A DNA stretch of 43,402 nt from Candidatus Bathyarchaeota archaeon. GTDB taxonomy: Archaea; Thermoproteota; Bathyarchaeia; 40CM-2-53-6; FEN-987. The stretch lies in the NCBI GenBank assembly GCA_022865625.1, contig JALHTB010000109.1, positions 1 to 43,402 on the forward strand. Direction: 5' to 3'. Shown here piece by piece: positions 7,857 through 16,682 of the stretch (the stretch's first letter is position 1; the number at the start of each line of letters is the position of its first letter). The position numbers and the translations under genes were made by a program. A model generated the notes under the pieces. It ran no database searches, was not told the DNA's origin, and worked only from the letters and a program-made list of their open reading frames with translations.

Positions 7857-9626
7857 TCAGAGCGCCTCCAGGCTGGAACAAAACTCGTCGACTGAGAGGA
7901 TGTCATTCGCGAAACCCATTGATTGCAGATCTTGAGCCAAGCATGTGATTTGGGGTGGCGTAAGAAACGTCGTCTTCAACACGTCAGGTCTTGAGAATAC
8001 CTCCCGGGTCGGTCCGTCGAGGATAATCTTGCCATTCGCAAGCACGATCGTCCTCTCTGCGTACTGCGCAACGACACGCATGCTGTGTGTTATCGTTATG
8101 ATTGTATGGCCCTGCTTGTTGAGTTCGCGGACAGAGTCCATGAGTTGAATGGATCCGTTCCAGTCGATTCCTGTGGTCGGCTCGTCGAGTATCATGACAT
8201 CAGGCTTCATCGCAACTATCGACGCCAACGTCACCTTTCTGCGCTGTCCCAAGCCGAGTGTAGAAGGCGGAACCTCCCGATACTCCTCAAGTCGCACGAG
8301 TTTCAACGCTTCAGCGACTCGCCTCTCGGTTTCTTCTGGGTCTGCCCCCAGATTCTTCGGACCAAAGGCGATTTCCTCTTCAACTGAGGTGCTGAAGATC
8401 TGGTGGTCAGGATTCTGAAACAGATATCCGACCGTCTTTGAAAGCTGCGCAATAGTCTTGCCAGCTGTCTCGATGCCATTCACAATGATCTTGCCGCTTG
8501 TCGGACGAAGCAGCCCATTGAAATGCTTCACAAGCGTGGTCTTTCCGGATCCGTTTTGCCCTACTATTGCCACGCATTCTCCTCTATTGATACTGAGATT
8601 GATTCCTGTCAGCACTTCGGTGTCTTTTTCGTATTCGAAGTGCAGATCCTTGACCTCCACTGCGGGAGGTTGATCGTTCGCCACTGTCGAGCGCCGCTGT
8701 TCTGTCTTACCGGTTTCAGGGCTTGCTCCCGATCTAGCCTTGGATTTGGAGAAGTCCCTGAGTATGCTCTCCTCGGCCTCCTGAAGAGTCAGAAATGAGT
8801 AGGGCCTGCTAGGCCCGAATTTCTGGTTCATCTTCTCTGAAAGTTCGCTGACTTGGGGAACACTCAGTCCGATGTCGAGCAGAGTCTGTGCTCGCGAGAA
8901 TACGTCCCGCGGCGCTCCTTCAAGCACGATCCTACCTTGGTCCATCACTACTACTCGGTCTGAGAAGCGCGCGATCTCTTCGCTCTCATGCTCCACCATG
9001 ACTACGGTCATGTTTCGCATCTTCTTCAGGTCATGAACGACAGAGAAGACTTCCATCTTGCCGATTGGATCCAACCCAGAGGTAGGCTCGTCCAACACCA
9101 GTATCGACGGCATCATTGACAATGCTGCAGCAATCGCAACTCGCTGTTTCTGCCCGCCTGATAATCTGAAGGGAGAACGTTCGCGGAACTGCTCCATTCT
9201 AACAACGCTGAGTGCCCAGTCGACTCTCTTCCGAATCTCGTCAGGTGGCACACCTAGGTTCTCTGGCCCGAACGAGACTTCCTCTCCAACATTCATCGAG
9301 AAGAGCTGACTCTCTGGTTCCTGAAAGATGATGCCAACCTTACTTGTGAGGACATGAACTCCATGCGCCAGTGTATTCATGCCCTCGACGACAACGCTTC
9401 CATTCATCTTGCCACTTAGAGACTGCGGGATTATGCCATTGAGTGTCAAGCATAGAGTGCTCTTGCCTGCACCGGTCGGGCCCATGATCGAAAGAAACTC
9501 GCCCTTGCGCACACTGAGATTGATGTCTCTCAGTACGGGTTCCTTTGATGTCGGGTATGAATAGGTGATTCCCTTGATGTCAATTGCCAGTTCTTCGCCC
9601 TGTTTCTGTGCTTCACCGATGGCCAT
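7857..9626 (-). CDS. ecfA: ECF transporter double ATPase (EcfA1-EcfA2 fusion)
   Basis: 589 residues from ATG 9626; the frame is open to 9707, but the TATA-like element at about 9728 would place transcription start near or after 9707, and homology begins after residue 10. Two complete ABC domains sit in one chain. Domain 1 has Walker A GPTGAGKST (49-57), signature LSGGQKQR (153-160) and Walker B ILVLDEPT (173-180). Domain 2 has Walker A GQNGSGKTT (354-362), a degenerate signature LGLGQRRKV (455-463) and Walker B VMILDEPT. A linker of about 60 charged residues joins them. The unequal signatures suggest one full and one weakened hydrolysis site. It heads the operon ecfA-ecfT-ecfS and energises vitamin uptake. 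Confidence 0.93.
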   Translation of the reverse strand: MAIGEAQKQGEELAIDIKGITYSYPTSKEPVLRDINLSVRKGEFLSIMGPTGAGKSTLCLTLNGIIPQSLSGKMNGSVVVEGMNTLAHGVHVLTSKVGIIFQEPESQLFSMNVGEEVSFGPENLGVPPDEIRKRVDWALSVVRMEQFRERSPFRLSGGQKQRVAIAAALSMMPSILVLDEPTSGLDPIGKMEVFSVVHDLKKMRNMTVVMVEHESEEIARFSDRVVVMDQGRIVLEGAPRDVFSRAQTLLDIGLSVPQVSELSEKMNQKFGPSRPYSFLTLQEAEESILRDFSKSKARSGASPETGKTEQRRSTVANDQPPAVEVKDLHFEYEKDTEVLTGINLSINRGECVAIVGQNGSGKTTLVKHFNGLLRPTSGKIIVNGIETAGKTIAQLSKTVGYLFQNPDHQIFSTSVEEEIAFGPKNLGADPEETERRVAEALKLVRLEEYREVPPSTLGLGQRRKVTLASIVAMKPDVMILDEPTTGIDWNGSIQLMDSVRELNKQGHTIITITHSMRVVAQYAERTIVLANGKIILDGPTREVFSRPDVLKTTFLTPPQITCLAQDLQSMGFANDILSVDEFCSSLEAL

Positions 9627-9723
9627 AGAGTTCCCCGCTATGCCAGAGCTGTTGTGATTTAAGAGTATGCGACCCGCCAAGGAGATCGCTCGTTGAGTCT
9701 GGGCCAAGCCCTTCAGGTCAAAA

Positions 9724-9731
9724 GCTTAAAC
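9724..9731 (-). promoter_or_regulatory. TATA-like element of the ECF operon
   Basis: On the reverse strand GTTTAAGC lies about 100 bases before ATG 9626 and just before the longest open frame start at 9707. It supports a downstream start for ecfA. The same AT-rich spot lies about 50 bases before the rightward aminopeptidase gene and may serve both directions. Confidence 0.4.
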
Positions 9732-9779
9732 TCCTATGCAGTACCCTCTGTCTTGCTCATCCGAATCAGGTGAACGAGA

Positions 9780-10775
9780 TTGAAGTCGCCGATCACGATG
9801 TTGAAGGAGGCTTCCGTGCTCGTCAAGCATTCATACAGAGTTGAGAGAGGCGAGAGCGTGCTGGTCCTATCAGATGATGAGCATATGCAGGAAGCATTGG
9901 CTCTTGCGTCAGCGGTGCGAGCTGTTGACGGCATACCTGCAGTCATGAACATATCCTCTTCCGTGCTCGATGGCATGCTGGCTCCTGGTATCCCTGAAGC
10001 TCCGAAGCATGTGGCAGCGGCAGTTGAGAATGCTGATGTTACAATGATCAGCACTGTAATCGATTACGCTCACAGGTTCGCACATACAGCCGCTGTTAAG
10101 AGAGGAGTGGAACGCATGGCGAGGATCGCTTCTGTTGAGGAAGGGCTTGGCTCTTGGGGCCTGACAGAGGATGACATTCGTCAGGTCCATGAGAGAACTT
10201 TGAAGCTCAGAGATGCCTTGAAGAACGCAGACAAGATACATGCAACCACGAAATTCGGCACAGACATCACGTTATCTATCAAAGGTCGCCCTCCACTGAT
10301 CGTCACTCCAATCAGAGAGAAGGGAGTCAGCATGGGTCCCCTTCCGCTTTGGGGCGAACTCACCTACGCTGCAATCGAGGACTCAGCTAACGGAAAGATC
10401 GTTGTCGATGGCCTGATGAATGTTGTCGCACCTACCGGATTCAAGCAGCCAATCGAGATGCTGGTCAAGAACGGAAAGGCCTACGAAATCAAAGGTGGCG
10501 AGGAAGCAACCAAACTACGCAACATCATCGAAAAAGGCGACAAAGGTGCCAACGTTATCGCAGAATTTGCAGTCGGCACAGGCCACAAGGAGATCACTGG
10601 AACTCTGCAAGAAAAGGGCAGACTCGGAACAATGCACATGGCCCTAGGTGACAACTCTCGAGCCTATCCAGGCGGACAAAATGTGAGCAGCTCACACATC
10701 GACTCTCTCATGCGCAGTCCAACTGTCGAGGTTGATGGCAAACTTCTGATAAAGGACGGAAACTGGGTCTTCTAA
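9780..10775 (+). CDS. M29-family aminopeptidase-like metalloenzyme (AmpS/NicX-like)
   Basis: 331 residues from TTG 9780 with GGTGA at 7 bases' spacing; ATG 9798 is an alternative. The C-terminal half carries the full metal-ligand set of thermophilic aminopeptidases: Glu262 in AEFAVGTG, Glu278 in LQEKGRLGT, His286 in MHMALGDN, and His306 with Asp308 in SSSHIDSLM. M29 enzymes are usually about 400 residues; this chain is shorter and closer in size to the related 2,5-dihydroxypyridine dioxygenase group. It could be a peptidase removing N-terminal residues or a ring-cleaving dioxygenase; the ligands alone do not decide. It is transcribed away from the ECF operon and convergently to the cupin gene. 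Confidence 0.8.
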   Translation: MKSPITMLKEASVLVKHSYRVERGESVLVLSDDEHMQEALALASAVRAVDGIPAVMNISSSVLDGMLAPGIPEAPKHVAAAVENADVTMISTVIDYAHRFAHTAAVKRGVERMARIASVEEGLGSWGLTEDDIRQVHERTLKLRDALKNADKIHATTKFGTDITLSIKGRPPLIVTPIREKGVSMGPLPLWGELTYAAIEDSANGKIVVDGLMNVVAPTGFKQPIEMLVKNGKAYEIKGGEEATKLRNIIEKGDKGANVIAEFAVGTGHKEITGTLQEKGRLGTMHMALGDNSRAYPGGQNVSSSHIDSLMRSPTVEVDGKLLIKDGNWVF

Positions 10776-10834
10776 TCTGATCACATCGAGGAAGAGCGTA
10801 GTAGAAGGTTAGTCCTGATTCAACACGAGCATAG

Positions 10835-11194
10835 CTACGTCTTTGTCGGCGGGTACTTGGGATACGAGAACACATACACCATGGTCAAGTCTTCATGGCC
10901 GTTGTTGAGGGTGCCATGCTTGACGCCAGGAGGGATATAGAGCGCCATTCCCTTCTCCACTGACACGTCACCATCATCACACAGAATCAGACCCTTCCCT
11001 GTGAGGATGTAGCATAGCTCCTCTTCTTCATGGATGCGAGCAACGGTTCCTGTTCCTGGTTTGAAGACTGAGTACGCAAGCATAGTCTTCTGGGTACCGA
11101 CAGATTCGCCTGTGAGAAGTTCTCTCGCCCAACTCCCTCCGCCAAGGTCGAGGTGCTTTCCCTCTTCAAGCTTGACTGTCTTGACCCAAGTCAT
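10835..11194 (-). CDS. small single-domain cupin protein
   Basis: 119 residues from ATG 11194 with GGGA at about 8 bases. A longer GTG start at 11236 lies on or before the likely transcription start, since TATATA at 11226-11232 precedes ATG 11194 by about 32 bases. Cupin motif 1 is present as IHEEEELCYILTGKG (the second histidine of HxH is replaced by glutamate) and motif 2 as IPPGVKHGTLNNG. Such proteins bind a metal and act as isomerases, dioxygenases or binding proteins; the activity cannot be predicted. It is monocistronic. Confidence 0.8.
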   Translation of the reverse strand: MTWVKTVKLEEGKHLDLGGGSWARELLTGESVGTQKTMLAYSVFKPGTGTVARIHEEEELCYILTGKGLILCDDGDVSVEKGMALYIPPGVKHGTLNNGHEDLTMVYVFSYPKYPPTKT

Positions 11195-11396
11195 TCGAAT
11201 TCCCTCAAGACCATCTGGTTGCTCAGTATATAGCACTCAAGGTAGTTGTTGATCCGACTGCTCGAGAAAGCAAGTCTGTTTTCGATTCAGAATTCCCTGA
11301 GAGCAGTCACCGTCCGGCTTGGAAGACTAGCAGAGAGCGCCTGTTGGAAACGGTAAATAGCTTCCTATTCCCATTTGGCCGACTCGGTGGCGCGAA

Positions 11397-11825
11397 ATGG
11401 ACGAAGACATTCGCCAGTACATAATGGAGGAATTCGGCAGAATCCATCCGGTTTTCGAAAGCATGGAGAAGTATAATCCTGAACTCCTCAAGGGATTCAT
11501 CATTTCAAGAAGATCAACGCTACCGCCGAAGGGCAAGCCCGAGATTCTATCTCGCAAAGTGAAGGAACTCATCATGGTGGCGGTGGAGGTTGCACTGGGA
11601 AGAGGCGAGAAGGGGAAAAGCCACGCAAGGAAAGCGGTGAGAGCAGGTGCAACACCCGCCGAAATTCATGAGGTTGTTTCCTTGTGTCAGTGGCTTGCAG
11701 GCCAAGCAACCTATGTTGATGGCGGAATGGACGCAGTCAAAGCCGCCGAAGATGAGGAGGCAAAGAAGAAAGCCGGAAAGGACTTCTACTGGACCTCCGA
11801 GACCAAGACCTCTGAAGAACACTAG
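11397..11825 (+). CDS. carboxymuconolactone decarboxylase-family protein without redox cysteines
   Basis: 142 residues from ATG 11397. The central segment LSRKVKELIMVAVEVALGR...HARKAVRAGATPAEIHEVV is typical of the CMD/AhpD fold. The CxxC pair that AhpD-type peroxidase reductases use is absent: the region between Glu and His reads GRGEKGKSH. A single cysteine occurs later (SLCQWLAG). It is therefore more like a decarboxylase or non-redox member. It precedes the molybdenum hydroxylase genes by 71 bases on the same strand and may be first in that operon. The tail after residue 115 is highly charged. Confidence 0.78.
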   Translation: MDEDIRQYIMEEFGRIHPVFESMEKYNPELLKGFIISRRSTLPPKGKPEILSRKVKELIMVAVEVALGRGEKGKSHARKAVRAGATPAEIHEVVSLCQWLAGQATYVDGGMDAVKAAEDEEAKKKAGKDFYWTSETKTSEEH

Positions 11826-11896
11826 CGGGTCCGCTCCACGAGCGTACACATTTGCCAGCGCTCTCATCCAAACTTGAGCAACTGAGGTAGACGTTC

Positions 11897-12787
11897 ATGG
11901 TCATGGGAGGTCTTCGAGGTTTCGAATATGCAGAACCAACAAGTCTGAAGGAGGCATTCTCAATTCTCGGACGCAACGAAGGCGCCCGAATTCTCGCTGG
12001 CGGAACCGACCTAATCTTGGGAATGAGAGAACGCAAGTTCGAGCCTCGTATTGTAGTCAACATCAAGAAGATTCCAGATCTCAATCGAATTCAGATCGAC
12101 GAGCACGGAGGACTGAGAATCGGAGCTCTCGTCACGATCAACACCGTAGACAGTTCCGAAGTTGTCAGGACAGCTTTTCCTATGCTCGCTGATGCTGCGC
12201 ACAACTTGGGTTCATATCAAATCCGAAACCGAGCAACAGTGGGCGGTAATCTCTGCAATGCTTCACCGGCCGCCGACACCGCGCCGCCTCTGATCGCTCT
12301 TGGAGCAGTCGCGAAGATCGCTGGTCCGAGAGAAGAGAGAATGGTCAAGCTCGAGGACATATTTATCGGCCCCGGCAAGACGACTCTCTCGAAAGATGAG
12401 ATTCTAGTGGAAGTCGATGTCCCTAGTCCACCGAGAGGATCCTATGGTGCATATTTGAAGCACGGACCGAGAAACGCTATGGACATTGCGACAGTGAACG
12501 CGGCATTGATGTTCACTTTGTCAGAACAGAAATGCGTCGACGCAAGAATTGTACTCGGATCTGTCGCTCCAATCCCGATGAGGGCACGAAAAGCAGAGAC
12601 GGAGATACGTGGCAAGCCCATTGATGACAACACTGCAAGAAAAGCGGCAGAGCTTGCATCCGAGGAATGCTCGCCGATTTCCGATGTGAGAGCATCAGCC
12701 GAATACAGGAAGGCGATGGCCAAGGTGGTAGTGAGAAGACTGTTCCGGGATGCTCTGCACTCCAAGTCTGTCAAGAGCGAGGTGTAA
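11897..12787 (+). CDS. molybdenum hydroxylase FAD-binding subunit (CoxM/XdhB-like)
   Basis: 296 residues from ATG 11897 (ATG 11903 also possible) with GAGGT at about 9 bases. FAD-binding motifs of the vanillyl-alcohol-oxidase-type fold are visible: ARILAGGTDLI near residue 30 and the TVGGNLCNASPAADT loop near 115-128. The CO-dehydrogenase flavoprotein C-terminal domain follows. This subunit takes electrons from the 2Fe-2S subunit encoded next and passes them to an acceptor. It is followed after 6 bases by the iron-sulfur subunit and then the large subunit, in the order M-S-L seen in Cox-type operons. Confidence 0.93.
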   Translation: MVMGGLRGFEYAEPTSLKEAFSILGRNEGARILAGGTDLILGMRERKFEPRIVVNIKKIPDLNRIQIDEHGGLRIGALVTINTVDSSEVVRTAFPMLADAAHNLGSYQIRNRATVGGNLCNASPAADTAPPLIALGAVAKIAGPREERMVKLEDIFIGPGKTTLSKDEILVEVDVPSPPRGSYGAYLKHGPRNAMDIATVNAALMFTLSEQKCVDARIVLGSVAPIPMRARKAETEIRGKPIDDNTARKAAELASEECSPISDVRASAEYRKAMAKVVVRRLFRDALHSKSVKSEV

Positions 12788-12793
12788 GGCTCC

Positions 12794-13276
12794 ATGAAGC
12801 GTATGGTGAAATTCCAAGTCAACGGTGAACAGACAGCGATCGATGCGGAACCGACGAAGACTCTGCTAGATGTACTCAGAGAGGATCTGTTCCTTACTGG
12901 CACGAAACGCGGATGCGATAGCGGTGAATGTGGCGCCTGCACTGTACTCTTGAACGGCCAAGCAGTGCACTCTTGCCTCATATTGGCTGCTGAATTGGAA
13001 GGACAAGATGTGCTAACGATTGAGGGCCTTTCAAAGAATCCGAAGGAACTTCATCCTCTTCAGAAAGCGTTCATCGAGAAAGGCGCCGTTCAGTGTGGTT
13101 TCTGCACACCAGGACTGATGATGTCGGCGAAGGCACTGCTTGACAGGAATCCGAATCCAACCGAAGAGGAAGTCAGGCACAGTATATCCGGCAACTTGTG
13201 TCGCTGCACTGGATATAGCAAGATAGTTGACGCGATCCTCACGGCTGGCGAGGAGATCCGGGGGAATAGCCAATGA
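12794..13276 (+). CDS. molybdenum hydroxylase 2Fe-2S subunit (CoxS/XdhC-like)
   Basis: 160 residues from ATG 12794. The plant-ferredoxin-type cluster is bound by Cys41, Cys46, Cys49 and Cys61 (CDSGECGAC...C). The second cluster, near molybdopterin, is bound by Cys101, Cys104, Cys136 and Cys138 (CGFC, CRC). All eight ligands are present and the length is normal. It relays electrons from the molybdenum site to FAD. Its stop overlaps the start of the large-subunit gene by four bases (ATGA), indicating coupled translation. Confidence 0.95.
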   Translation: MKRMVKFQVNGEQTAIDAEPTKTLLDVLREDLFLTGTKRGCDSGECGACTVLLNGQAVHSCLILAAELEGQDVLTIEGLSKNPKELHPLQKAFIEKGAVQCGFCTPGLMMSAKALLDRNPNPTEEEVRHSISGNLCRCTGYSKIVDAILTAGEEIRGNSQ

Positions 13277-15561
13277 CTGCTACGCTTGAAGTTGAGAAAT
13301 ACGCCACAATCGGCAAGTCGATTCATAGAGTAGATGCGCTTGAGAAAGTAACCGGACGTGCCATCTACGGGGACGACATGCAATTTCCCGATTTACTCTA
13401 CGGGAAGGTGCTTCGCAGCCCCTACGCTCATGCGAAGATAAAGAGGATAGACACCTCCGAGGCTGAGAAGTTTCCTGGTGTGAAGGCTGTTGTAACTGGC
13501 AAGGGCGCACCATTCCGAGGCGGAGAAGCCATCAGGGACCAACCTTTCCTCGCAGTTGGCAAGGTCCGCTTTGCCGGTGAGGCAGTGGCTGCCGTCGCTG
13601 CCGAAACTGAAGAGATAGCAGAACGCGCCATGGAACTCATCAAAGTCGAGTACGAACCGCTCCCAACACTTTTTGATGCAGTCGAGGCCATGAAACCCGG
13701 AGCCCCGCTCATACATGAAGAGTTGCACACCTATGCTCACATGCCCATAGTCAATCCTATTCCAAACACGAACATCTGCGCGAAATTCGAGTTCAATCAG
13801 GGCGATGTGGAGAAAGGTTTCAAACAGGCCGACCACGTTTTCGAGGAGACCTTCACATTTCCTACAGGACATCACTGTCAGATCGAGCCTTTCATGGCGA
13901 TAGCACAGGCCGAAATCTCAGGGAGAATAACGATCTGGGTTCCAAATGATGCACCTCACCGCTTGAGGAAGGACTTGGCAGATGCGATGGGCGTCCCGTT
14001 CGAGCGATTGAGGGTGATATCGCCGCCATACATGGGCGGTGGGTTCGGCGGAAAAGGCGGGCTCAAGGTTGAGATGGTGTGCATAGCGCTAGCCATGCGA
14101 ACGGACTACCGACCAGTCAAGATCGTTCTCACAAGAGAAGAAACCTTCACCTCGTCCCTCATGAGACACCAAGCGGTAGTCACAGTCAAGACAGGGGTCA
14201 AGAAGGACGGAACAATAATAGCTTCACAGTCGAAACTCGTCTACAACACGGGAGCGTACGCCGAGAAAGGCCCGACTGTTACATTACACGGCTGCGAATC
14301 AGGAGTCGGCCCATACAAGATTCCTAATGTGAAAGTTGAAGGATACACGGTCTACACCAATAGACCGGTAGCAGGAGCGCTCAGAGGCTACGGCCTTCCT
14401 CAGTCCAGCTTTGCGCACGAGTCCTTGATCGACATGATCGCCGCGAAGATGGGATGGGATCCAGTCGAGTTCAGACTCAAGAATGCACTGGAGGAAGGAT
14501 CGATCAATCCTACGCGGGGTGATGTCCTGTCGAGCATTGGCCTGAAGGAGTGCATCCTCAAGGCCGCGAAAGCAATCGAGTGGGGTAAGCCCAGACCCCT
14601 CAACAGAGGCGTGGGTATAGCTTGCGAGTACAAGGCAACAAAGACTCCGTCTGGGTCTGCCGCTTTCCTTAAGGTGGAACAGGACGGCGGTGTGACAGTC
14701 ATCACGAGCGCCGTGGAAGTCGGGCAAGGAATCAAGACGATCTTGGCGCAGATCGCGTCAGAGGAGCTCGGTGTTCCGGTCGAAAGGATCACTGTCACAT
14801 CGCCGGATACGGACTATACACCTTTCGATGCCTCGACGACGGCAAGCCGGGCAACATTCCATATGGGTAACGCCGTCAGGTTCGCTGCAAAGGATGCAAA
14901 GGAGCAGATCTTCGCGCTTGCGGCTCCTATGCTCGGTGTCAGCCCAGGAGAACTAGAGACCATCAACGGAGATGTCCGCGTCAAGGGCGACACCAAGAAA
15001 ATGACAATCGCTGAGGTGATAAGAGGCAAGTACAGAGCTGGAATGACCATCCTCGGCAGAGGATCTTACTATCCTGAAATCCAAGGCACGATGTTTTCCG
15101 CTCGAAGCATTTTCTATATGTACAGTGCCCAAGCGGTTGATCTCGAAGTTGATCTAGAAACCGGTAAGATCAGAATTGTCAAGATCACTGCTGCGCACGA
15201 CGTTGGCAAAGCCATCAACCCGAAAGCATGTGAAGGACAGATCGAAGGAGGAGTCGTTCAAGGAATGGGTACAGCAGTATTCGAGGAAGTAAAGTTCGAC
15301 AACAACGGCAAGATGCTCAACCCGAACTTCAGAGACTACAGGATTCCGACCGCATCGGATGCTCCCGAGATCGTGCCAATAATTGTTGAGGCCACGCATG
15401 ATGAGGGACCTTTCGGGGCCAAAGGTATCGGCGAGATGACTCTTGTCTCGACACCTACCGCGATAGCGAACGCGGTCTACAATGCCACGGGGATAAGGAT
15501 AAAGGAGCTTCCAGTCACGCAAGAGAAGCTCTTCAACTTGTTGAAGGAGAGAGATGCGTGA
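13273..15561 (+). CDS. molybdenum hydroxylase large subunit (xanthine dehydrogenase / CoxL family)
   Basis: 762 residues from ATG 13273. Both the a/b hammerhead domain (residues 15-125) and the molybdopterin-binding domain are complete. Motifs include GGGFGGKGG near 258, the substrate-site loop AGALRGYGLPQ and GAKGIGE with catalytic Glu721. The loop does not have the AYRCSFR sequence with active-site cysteine of form I CO dehydrogenase, so CO oxidation is unlikely. It looks more like hydroxylases or reductases of heterocycles, aldehydes or aromatic acyl-CoAs. Substrate unassigned. The catalytic partner subunits are encoded immediately upstream and an LLM flavin enzyme 12 bases downstream. Confidence 0.93.
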   Translation: MTATLEVEKYATIGKSIHRVDALEKVTGRAIYGDDMQFPDLLYGKVLRSPYAHAKIKRIDTSEAEKFPGVKAVVTGKGAPFRGGEAIRDQPFLAVGKVRFAGEAVAAVAAETEEIAERAMELIKVEYEPLPTLFDAVEAMKPGAPLIHEELHTYAHMPIVNPIPNTNICAKFEFNQGDVEKGFKQADHVFEETFTFPTGHHCQIEPFMAIAQAEISGRITIWVPNDAPHRLRKDLADAMGVPFERLRVISPPYMGGGFGGKGGLKVEMVCIALAMRTDYRPVKIVLTREETFTSSLMRHQAVVTVKTGVKKDGTIIASQSKLVYNTGAYAEKGPTVTLHGCESGVGPYKIPNVKVEGYTVYTNRPVAGALRGYGLPQSSFAHESLIDMIAAKMGWDPVEFRLKNALEEGSINPTRGDVLSSIGLKECILKAAKAIEWGKPRPLNRGVGIACEYKATKTPSGSAAFLKVEQDGGVTVITSAVEVGQGIKTILAQIASEELGVPVERITVTSPDTDYTPFDASTTASRATFHMGNAVRFAAKDAKEQIFALAAPMLGVSPGELETINGDVRVKGDTKKMTIAEVIRGKYRAGMTILGRGSYYPEIQGTMFSARSIFYMYSAQAVDLEVDLETGKIRIVKITAAHDVGKAINPKACEGQIEGGVVQGMGTAVFEEVKFDNNGKMLNPNFRDYRIPTASDAPEIVPIIVEATHDEGPFGAKGIGEMTLVSTPTAIANAVYNATGIRIKELPVTQEKLFNLLKERDA

Positions 15562-15573
15562 ATCAAGCGGTGA

Positions 15574-16581
15574 ATGTTTGTGGAGTTTAGTGTTCGTCTT
15601 CCTAACTCAGGTCCGCTCGCAAGCCCAGAAGCAATAGTCAGTTCGGCCATGAAGGCCGAGAGTCTTGGATTTGACTCCGTTTGGGTCCATGACCACATAA
15701 CTTGGGGAACCGAACAGCATCGCGGCCACCTCTCATCAGGGTCAGCGGAGGCGCTTACCCAAGCGCAGCTGCCGAACTTCTACGAGTCCCTCATGACACT
15801 AGGCGTCCTTGCTGGAGCGACAAAGAGGGTGAAGCTCGGCGTCGCTGTCATCGTGCTACCGCTGAGGAACCCTGTGGTACTAGCCAAGCAAATCGCAGTC
15901 CTCGACGTACTTTCGGGCGGTAGGTTTCTCCTAGGAATTGCACCAGGAGCACCCAAGATTACGGAGCCGGAGTTTGCAGCCGTCGGAGTTGACTATCACA
16001 AGCGAGGCAAAATAACTGACGACTACCTCAAAGCCATGCAGGCGCTATGGATCCAGCCGCTCGCGACCTACGAAGGCGAGTACATATCCTTCAAGGAGGC
16101 ACAAATGTTTCCGAAGCCTCTTCAGAAACCATGGCCTCCCATTCTGATAGGTGGCGGTGAGAGAGGTCTCAGTCCTCGAGCAATGAAGCGAGTGCTGGAA
16201 TTCGGGAACGGATGGATACCCGCCTACTTGACCGAAAGCGAACTCACAGAAGGCATTACACAGCTTCACGATGGTGCAAAGAAGGTCGGAAGAGGAAGCG
16301 AGAAGTTCATTGTGGGTCTCGAGATGTTCATCGGGATAGGACCGTCAGACAACGAGGCGGTAGCGGCTCATTCTGCGAGTTTGACAAAGAACTTCGTCTC
16401 AGCTGAAGAAGGAGTGAAGCGAGGCCTAATCGGCACAACAAGAACCATTGCCGACAAGATTGAGCGCTACGAAAAGATTGGACTCGACTTCTTCGAATTC
16501 AAGTTCATCTATTCGACGATCAAGGAATTTCATGCGAGAATGGAAACTTTCGCGAAAGACGTGATTCCTTCTTTCCGGTGA
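15574..16581 (+). CDS. LLM-class (luciferase-like) flavin/F420-dependent oxidoreductase
   Basis: 335 residues from ATG 15574. The TIM-barrel of bacterial-luciferase-like enzymes is evident: SLGFDSVWVHDHITWG (31-46), RVKLGVAVIVLPLRNPVVLAKQIAVLDVLSGGRF split over residues 83-117, and PPILIGGGERG near 190. In archaea such proteins often use coenzyme F420, but no motif here separates F420 from FMN. It starts 12 bases after the molybdenum hydroxylase large subunit and is probably cotranscribed, which suggests a joint role in oxidising or reducing one substrate pathway. Confidence 0.88.
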   Translation: MFVEFSVRLPNSGPLASPEAIVSSAMKAESLGFDSVWVHDHITWGTEQHRGHLSSGSAEALTQAQLPNFYESLMTLGVLAGATKRVKLGVAVIVLPLRNPVVLAKQIAVLDVLSGGRFLLGIAPGAPKITEPEFAAVGVDYHKRGKITDDYLKAMQALWIQPLATYEGEYISFKEAQMFPKPLQKPWPPILIGGGERGLSPRAMKRVLEFGNGWIPAYLTESELTEGITQLHDGAKKVGRGSEKFIVGLEMFIGIGPSDNEAVAAHSASLTKNFVSAEEGVKRGLIGTTRTIADKIERYEKIGLDFFEFKFIYSTIKEFHARMETFAKDVIPSFR

Positions 16582-16682
16582 AGTCCAGGCCCAGACGGAT
16601 CTTAGGCCACGTCAAAGATCACTCGTTGATGACAGGAATACTCTACCTGTAGCAGCTCTGAGATGAAGAAGGGACTGAGCCT

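Noticed and set aside
13273..15561. Aerobic CO dehydrogenase large subunit
   Set aside because: The form I active-site loop with its cysteine is absent; a generic molybdenum hydroxylase is the safer call.
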